From Saccharospirillum salsuginis (GTDB lineage: Bacteria; Pseudomonadota; Gammaproteobacteria; Pseudomonadales; Natronospirillaceae), in NCBI RefSeq assembly GCF_014651855.1, contig NZ_BMXR01000007.1, positions 186,001 through 250,000 of the forward strand: a stretch of 64,000 bases of DNA, given 5' to 3'. This document shows, piece by piece, positions 59,786 through 64,000 of the stretch. Position numbers and translations under genes: made by a program. The notes under the pieces are model-generated. The model saw only the letters and a program-made list of their open reading frames with translations, made no database searches and was not told where the DNA came from. Positions within the stretch are counted from its first letter, which is position 1. The number at the start of each line of letters is the position of its first letter.

Positions 59786-60892
59786 ATGGAAGAGAATGTC
59801 AACGGAGCGGTCAACTGGTTGGCGCGCTTGTTGAGTTTGAGTCAGGAACACACCTGGATCATGCAGGCCTTCGTGATCGTGTTGCTGACGCTGATTGTCA
59901 GTTACATCGTCAAGAAGGTGTTCGACCGTCTGGAGACAGCCTCCCAGAAGACCAAGACCTTCTGGGATGACCTGCTGATCCGGTCCGCCCGCAAGCCGGT
60001 TCGGCTGTTTATCTGGTTGAACGGTTTGCTATGGGCCACGGACGTGGTCAAGAAGGTCTCCGAGGAGCCTATTTTCGACTTTGTCGATCCGGTGCGGGAG
60101 GTGTCCTTCATCGTGATCTTCGCCTGGTTCATGGTCAGCCTGATCCATAAAGGCGAAGAGACGGTTCAGGACCCGGCTAACGTGAAAAAGCCGCTGGACG
60201 CCACCACGGCCTCGGCGCTGGGCAAGTTGCTGCGTTTCTCGGTGTTGATTACCACGGCGCTGGTTGTACTGCAGTCGCTGGGTTTTTCGGTTTCTGGGGT
60301 GCTCGCGTTCGGCGGTATCGGCGGCATCGCGATCGGTTTCGCGGCGAAGGATCTGCTGGCCAACTTTTTCGGCGGCCTGATGGTGTATCTGGATCAGCCG
60401 TTTAAAGTTGGCGACTGGGTGCGTTCGCCGGACAAGGAAATCGAGGGCACGGTGGAAAACATCGGCTGGCGCTTGACGCGCATTCGCACCTTCGACAAGC
60501 GACCGCTGTACGTACCCAACGCGACCTTCGCCAGCATTTCCGTGGAGAACCCGTCCCGTATGCTGAACCGGCGGATATTCGAGACCATTGGTGTGCGATA
60601 CGAGGACGCGACCAAGGTGGCGACCATTGTCGCGGAAGTGAAGGAGATGCTGCAGAACCATGAAGAGATCGACACCACTGCGACCCTGATCGTCAACGTG
60701 AATAAGTTCGCGGCGTCATCGATCGATTTCTTCGTGTACACCTTCACCAAGACAACGGAGTGGGTGAAGTTTCATGAGATCAAGCAGGACGTGATGTTGC
60801 AGATCATCGATATTATTGATCGGAATGGAGCGGAGATCGCGTTTCCGACTCAGACGATTCATATGGCGCCTGGGGAGGAGCCGGAGGAGTAG
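59786..60892 (+). CDS. mscS: Small-conductance mechanosensitive channel (MscS family)
   Basis: 368 residues. Several N-terminal hydrophobic helices are followed by the pore-lining helix region VLAFGGIGGIAIGFAAKDLLANFFGG (about 172-197) and a C-terminal beta/alpha domain (VGDWVRSPDKEIEGTVENIGWRLTRIRTFDKRPLYVPN). It opens under membrane tension to release osmolytes. It starts ATG 59786 behind AAAGGGGAAAAGG. The stop TAG (60890-60892) is formed by the GTAG head of a REP. Confidence 0.93.
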   Translation: MEENVNGAVNWLARLLSLSQEHTWIMQAFVIVLLTLIVSYIVKKVFDRLETASQKTKTFWDDLLIRSARKPVRLFIWLNGLLWATDVVKKVSEEPIFDFVDPVREVSFIVIFAWFMVSLIHKGEETVQDPANVKKPLDATTASALGKLLRFSVLITTALVVLQSLGFSVSGVLAFGGIGGIAIGFAAKDLLANFFGGLMVYLDQPFKVGDWVRSPDKEIEGTVENIGWRLTRIRTFDKRPLYVPNATFASISVENPSRMLNRRIFETIGVRYEDATKVATIVAEVKEMLQNHEEIDTTATLIVNVNKFAASSIDFFVYTFTKTTEWVKFHEIKQDVMLQIIDIIDRNGAEIAFPTQTIHMAPGEEPEE

Positions 60893-61034
60893 GAGCGCAC
60901 GCCGTGCGCGACTTGGTGTATGCGGCCGTCTCTCCTTTTTGTGCCCGAGTCGATTCGGTGGCTTGGACTACCGGTCGCGCATGGCGCCGCGTGCGGACCA
61001 TGGCTCCTACAGGGAATCCGGCGTGCGCTCCTAC
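60889..61034. repeat. REP unit with degenerate partner copies
   Basis: 60889-60912 is an intact plus-strand unit (loop GCC). 60974-61010 and 61021-61034 look like broken minus-strand copies (GTCGCGCATGGCGCC and GCGTGCGCTCCTAC). The group separates mscS from the Trm112-like gene. Confidence 0.8.
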
Positions 61035-61246
61035 ACGTGCGTACTCTTCTTCGACAGCCAGAACTCATACTCCTCCTGCCCCAGGGCCCGTGCCTCGTCC
61101 TCCAGCATCACCGGAATCCCGTCGCGGATGGGGTAGGCCAGTTTGGCGGCGGTGGAGATCAGTTCATTTTTCTCGCGGTCGATCTGCAGCGGTGCCTTGG
61201 TGACCGGGCAGACCAGGATGTTGAGCAGTTGTTTATCGATCATCAT
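61031..61246 (-). CDS. Trm112-family small zinc-ribbon-like protein
   Basis: 71 residues: [47 protein letters not shown]. This is the standard small bacterial YcaR/Trm112 form. It has a single CP instead of paired cysteines, as in several bacterial homologues. ATG 61246 has GAGGA 8 bases upstream and overlaps the 3' end of yidD. Confidence 0.88.
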   Translation of the reverse strand: MMIDKQLLNILVCPVTKAPLQIDREKNELISTAAKLAYPIRDGIPVMLEDEARALGQEEYEFWLSKKSTHV

Positions 61247-61523
61247 GACGACAGTCCTCGTTGCTGTCTGAATCTTCAGTGCTGTCTGTATCGTTGTATT
61301 CGGGCAGTGGCACGCCGGGTACCGGGTCGATGCCGCCTTCGCAGCCCGGGTGGCACCGGGCGATGCGTTTAATCGCCAACCAGCCGCCTTTGATGGCGCC
61401 ATGGTGTTTGAGCGCGATCATGGCGTATTCCGAGCAGGTCGGGTAGTAGCGGCAGCGCGGGCCCAACAGCGGGCTGATGAGCCAGCGGTAGAGTTGGACC
61501 AGGGCGATCAGGGGGTATTTCAT
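61233..61523 (-). CDS. yidD: Membrane protein insertion efficiency factor YidD
   Basis: 96 residues: [30 protein letters not shown], then [33 protein letters not shown], which are the conserved YidD features (Cys-rich CRYYPTCS). It assists YidC in membrane insertion. The usual location is between rnpA and yidC, but here it precedes a Trm112-like gene. A longer start at 61538 exists. The acidic C-terminus ([13 protein letters not shown]) overlaps the next gene's start. Confidence 0.9.
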   Translation of the reverse strand: MKYPLIALVQLYRWLISPLLGPRCRYYPTCSEYAMIALKHHGAIKGGWLAIKRIARCHPGCEGGIDPVPGVPLPEYNDTDSTEDSDSNEDCRHDDR

Positions 61524-61542
61524 CGTTCGAGTGCCCATGTTT

Positions 61543-61576
61543 GTTGGATTACGGCCTTCGGCCTAATCCAACCTAC
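61543..61576. repeat. GTTGGATTA hairpin repeat
   Basis: GTTGGATTACGGCC-TTCG-GGCCTAATCCAAC: long stem with a TTCG tetraloop (61543-61572), followed by CTAC. A second copy is at 63329-63360. It lies just upstream of yidD and downstream of cysS and may end the cysS transcript, but no T-run follows. Confidence 0.8.
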
Positions 61577-61619
61577 GTGCTGCAGTGGCTGCATTGAACT
61601 CGTGGTTCGGATGCCCAAT

Positions 61620-63008
61620 TTACCCTTCCCGCGACCAACGTGTTCCTTCCCTTGTATCCTGAATCACCACTCCTTTTTCCTTCAATTCGTCCCGAATCGC
61701 ATCCGCACGGGCAAAGTCTTTGGCTTTCTTGGCATCCTGCCGTGCTTGAATCAGCGCTTCAATCTCGTCCTCGGTCAGGCCGCCTTCGCCGCCATCTCCC
61801 TTGAACCAGCTTTCCGGGTCTTCCTGCAGCAACCCGAGCACGCCGCAAACACTGATGATCTCACCCTTGATGCGCGCGCGTTCGGCTTTGTCTTCGGTCT
61901 TGAAGAATCGACCGGACGCTTCGTGCAGCGCGGCCAGCGCCTTGGGCGTATTCAGGTCGTCGAGCAGCGCCTGGATGGCCTCGAGGGACAGCAGGTCGGC
62001 TGGCATATCCGGCTCCAGGTCTTCGCTGTCGCGCAGAACAGTGTAGAGCCGGTCGAGCGTCTGACGGCTCTGGTGAATCAGCTGTTCGGACCAGTTCAGG
62101 TTGGACCGGTAGTGGGCCGAGAGCAGCGCCAGGCGCACCAGTTCGCCCGGGAAAGCATCCAGAACGTCGCGCAGCAGCGTGAAATTGCCCAATGATTTGG
62201 ACATTTTCTCGCCTTCGACGTCGAGCATGGCGTTGTGCACCCAGTACCGGGCATAACCGTGGCTGTCCGGTACGCAGCACTTGCCTTGCGCCATTTCGTT
62301 CTCATGGTGCGGGAAGACAAGATCGCTGCCGCCGCCGTGAATGTCGATGGTCTCGCCCAGGTGGTGCATGATCATCGCGGTGCACTCGATGTGCCAGCCG
62401 GGGCGGCCTCGCCCCCAGGGGCTGTCCCAGCCGGGCAGGTCGTCGCTGGAGGGTTTCCAGAGTACGAAGTCCATCGGGTTGCGTTTGTAGTCGGCGACTT
62501 CAACGCGGGCGCCGGCGAGCATGTCGTCCAGGTTGCGGTGCGACAGGCGGCCGTAGTCGTCCATGGATTCGACGGCGAACAGAACATGCCCTTCGGATTC
62601 GTAGGCATGGCCGCGCTCGATCAACCGCTGGATGATGTCGATGATCTGCGGGATGTGTTCGGTGGCCTTGGGTTGCAGCGTGGGGACCTGGTTGCCCAGG
62701 CGCTGCATGTCGTCGGCATAGGCTTCGGTAAACCGCTCGGCATACTGTTTGATGTCGACGCCTTCTTCTTTGGCGGAAGCGTTGATTTTGTCGTCCACGT
62801 CGGTGATGTTTCGGGCGAAGATGACGTTGGGGTAGAGCTTCTGCAACAGGCGGTTCAACAGGTCGAAGACGACGGCGGAGCGGCCGTTGCCGACATGGAC
62901 GTAGTTGTAGACGGTCGGACCACAGGCGTAGAAGGTGACTCTGTTCGGATCTTGAGGTTCAAAGACTTCTTTCTTTCCGGACAGGGTATTGTAGAGATAA
63001 AGCGTCAT
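61620..63008 (-). CDS. cysS: Cysteinyl-tRNA synthetase
   Basis: Class I aminoacyl-tRNA synthetase, 462 residues (E. coli 461). The HIGH-type motif HVGNGRS is at 38-44, the catalytic zinc ligands at CGPTVYNY (Cys29) and ECTAMIMHHLG, and the KMSKS loop EKMSKSLGN near 264-272. C-terminal anticodon-binding helices are present. It charges tRNA-Cys for translation. It is not closely linked to the other cys (sulfate) genes here. A REP-free gap with inverted repeats lies upstream. Confidence 0.97.
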   Translation of the reverse strand: MTLYLYNTLSGKKEVFEPQDPNRVTFYACGPTVYNYVHVGNGRSAVVFDLLNRLLQKLYPNVIFARNITDVDDKINASAKEEGVDIKQYAERFTEAYADDMQRLGNQVPTLQPKATEHIPQIIDIIQRLIERGHAYESEGHVLFAVESMDDYGRLSHRNLDDMLAGARVEVADYKRNPMDFVLWKPSSDDLPGWDSPWGRGRPGWHIECTAMIMHHLGETIDIHGGGSDLVFPHHENEMAQGKCCVPDSHGYARYWVHNAMLDVEGEKMSKSLGNFTLLRDVLDAFPGELVRLALLSAHYRSNLNWSEQLIHQSRQTLDRLYTVLRDSEDLEPDMPADLLSLEAIQALLDDLNTPKALAALHEASGRFFKTEDKAERARIKGEIISVCGVLGLLQEDPESWFKGDGGEGGLTEDEIEALIQARQDAKKAKDFARADAIRDELKEKGVVIQDTREGTRWSREG

Positions 63009-63076
63009 TCTATGGTTCCGACGGTTGGGTTGGTTACTGTGGTTTGTTGGGGTGGTGGTTGAACCCGCGCCCGCTA

Positions 63077-63169
63077 CAGGGGGTGCTCATTCGGGGTCGC
63101 CGTGAATACGTCCATGTAGGCTTGGCCTCGGCATCCATGCCTCAGACACCCCCGACTGAGCACCCCCTG
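63077..63169 (-). repeat. Hairpin element with 13-base arms, copy A
   Basis: CAGGGGGTGCTCA (63077-63089) pairs perfectly with TGAGCACCCCCTG (63157-63169). Inside is a second stem GGCATGGATGCC-like on the complementary strand (63124-63143) and a block equivalent to TTCACGGCGACCC, all related to copy B read on the other strand. Confidence 0.78.
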
Positions 63170-63328
63170 CATCGGTCGCTAGCCCTACCGGCCATGACCG
63201 TATGCTAACAAACATGTTTGTTGCATATATCTCAAGTTTCTTAGGTCGGATCGATCCAACGGTTTGGTAACCGCAGGCGTAATCCAGCATTCGATATTGT
63301 GGCTCTCAAACCTAAGCGGGTTGATCTT

Positions 63329-63360
63329 GTTGGATTACGCCTTCGGCTAATCCAACCTAC
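63329..63360. repeat. GTTGGATTA hairpin repeat, second copy
   Basis: GTTGGATTACGCC-TTCG-GGCTAATCCAAC then CTAC. It matches the 61543 copy with one base pair fewer in the stem. Confidence 0.8.
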
Positions 63361-63396
63361 CTACTATCCACTATGTCCACTTAGGCTAGCGCAGGG

Positions 63397-63493
63397 GGCC
63401 GGGTAGACCCAGCCAGGGATGTCGGCAGCATGGATGCTGCCGCCAAGCCCCCATGGATGGGTTCACGGCGACCCTGGATGGGTCTACCCGGCC
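63397..63493 (+). repeat. Hairpin element with 15-base arms, copy B
   Basis: GGCCGGGTAGACCCA (63397-63411) pairs perfectly with TGGGTCTACCCGGCC (63479-63493). Inside, CGGCAGCATGGATGCTGCCG (63423-63442) is a second palindrome, followed by GCCAAGCC, CATGGATG and TTCACGGCGACCC. The internal sequence is shared with copy A, while the outer arms differ yet stay complementary. Confidence 0.78.
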
Positions 63494-63566
63494 GCCTGTG
63501 CGGGTTTTGGCACAATAGTGTACTTAGTCAATGTAACCCTAAGTCTACCATTCGCAGGACGAGCGG

Positions 63567-64000
63567 TCATGGCCGGTGTTCGGCGATGGCGCCTTTCATG
63601 ACCCCTTCGTAGGCTTTGACGGTCCAGCGGTCGTTCGGGTATTCGCGTCCGAGTTCGGTGGCGATGTAATGGGCGATAAGTTCGACCGTGGTGTCCGTGT
63701 CTAACGTGCAGGTGTGGTCTTCGGGCAGCCAGACGTCGAAGCGGCCTTGTTCGGCGTCGTAGCCGACGTGCGTGAGGCCGGGCAGGTCGCTGTCCTGAAG
63801 GTCTTCGCGGGTGATGAGGTAGATGTCCTGGAAACGGGCGGCCCAGTCGCGTTCGATGTCGTGGTCGCGGGTGCCGTTGCGACGAATGTCGATCCGGGAG
63901 CGGTGGCCGTGGCAAATGCGTTGGCAGTCGCCCTGGTGTTTTTTCAGGCCGTGGGAGTAGTGGTAGAACGCCGTGTCGATCTCCTCCACACGGAGGTTCA
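63567..64000 (-). CDS. Probable 6-pyruvoyl-tetrahydropterin/6-carboxytetrahydropterin synthase-family protein, truncated by the window edge
   Basis: About 144 residues are visible. The frame is open to position 64000, so the start is probably outside the window; the GTG at 63989 is likely internal. YHYSHGLKKHQGDCQRICHGHRSRIDI contains a CxHGH-type zinc site, and DTDTTVELIAHYIATEL with VKAYEGVMKGA fits the C-terminal helix and strand of the family. This points to a PTPS/QueD-like fold; a queuosine-precursor role is plausible but unproven. The gap to cysS has repeats and no co-transcription is apparent. Confidence 0.68.
   Translation of the reverse strand, partial: NLRVEEIDTAFYHYSHGLKKHQGDCQRICHGHRSRIDIRRNGTRDHDIERDWAARFQDIYLITREDLQDSDLPGLTHVGYDAEQGRFDVWLPEDHTCTLDTDTTVELIAHYIATELGREYPNDRWTVKAYEGVMKGAIAEHRP

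Larger units (their letters stand above)
63009..63566. other. 558-base intergenic region rich in inverted repeats
   Basis: No supported gene. It contains two related hairpin elements in opposite orientation (63077-63169 and 63397-63493), and a GTTGGATTA hairpin (63329-63360) between them. Short open frames here are not convincing. Confidence 0.75.

Noticed and set aside
44987..61034. CRISPR array from the regular 24-base repeats
   Set aside because: Repeats are scattered over many kilobases, lie in both orientations, are palindromic with a GTAG head and lack uniform spacers; they are REP units beside a RAYT gene. No cas genes were seen.

Overview
The window is typical of a Gram-negative gammaproteobacterium. 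It has lptF/lptG, wecA/wecB/wecC, a WaaL-type ligase, RNase II, a SirB-family protein, an RfaH-like antiterminator and a REP/RAYT repeat system. Sodium/sulfate-type transport and sulfotransferases would suit a marine or saline habitat, but that is inference and I do not name a species. Most of the window is a surface-polysaccharide supercluster. It is flanked by GC-rich housekeeping DNA and cut by two visibly AT-richer imported-looking blocks (about 9-15.4 kb and about 20-36 kb).

1-3.07 kb: wecB and partial wecC (UDP-ManNAc/ManNAcA) on the minus strand, then a beta-CASP metallo-beta-lactamase nuclease carrying an in-frame REP pair. 3.1-17.0 kb: a leader with an ops element (3208) precedes a long plus-strand set of closely spaced genes: cysC, cysN, an SLC13 permease, cysD, an ABC polysaccharide exporter, rmlA, rmlC, a RgpF-like rhamnan glycosyltransferase, two sulfotransferases, rmlB and rmlD. 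Read together this looks like an RfaH-controlled factory for a sulfated rhamnose-rich polysaccharide: sulfate uptake, PAPS, dTDP-rhamnose, polymer, sulfation and export in one unit. Two rhamnosyltransferase-like GT2 genes follow on the other strand.

18.9-34.2 kb: an RfaH-like gene and an EPS-associated MarR-type regulator precede a complete pseudaminic acid pathway (pseB, C, F, G, H, I). A flippase follows, then an unusual trio (DRE-TIM pyruvate-type aldolase, KdsB-like cytidylyltransferase, HAD phosphatase) that may make a second CMP-activated ulosonic acid by an aldolase route. Two GT-B-like proteins, a Wzy-like polymerase and a WecG/TagA transferase complete this Wzx/Wzy-type locus. 34.2-38.6 kb: a minus-strand operon of WecA, WaaL-like ligase, a glycosyltransferase and an ATP-grasp enzyme.

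38.6-43.2 kb: a small island of toxin/defence-type genes and wreckage: two remnants of an Rpn-like nuclease gene each with a LexA-type SOS box, an MNT-HEPN fusion, a ParDE pair followed by a Stealth phosphotransferase, and an AbiEi-AbiEii fusion that has lost the nucleotidyltransferase core. 43.3-53.3 kb: LPS-type transferases, lptG/lptF, a sialidase-fold protein, wzz, a phosphomannomutase (manB/cpsG) and galE under a LacI-type palindrome. 53.3-64 kb: a RAYT transposase between two REP pairs, then rnb, a cyclase/TPR lipoprotein operon, sirB-like, mscS, Trm112-like, yidD, cysS and a PTPS-family gene.

About 27 REP units (GTAG head plus a GCGCAC/GTGCGC hairpin) occur outside 7.4-45 kb and none inside it. 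Several supply stop codons or coding sequence to neighbouring genes. No tRNA, rRNA or CRISPR array was seen.
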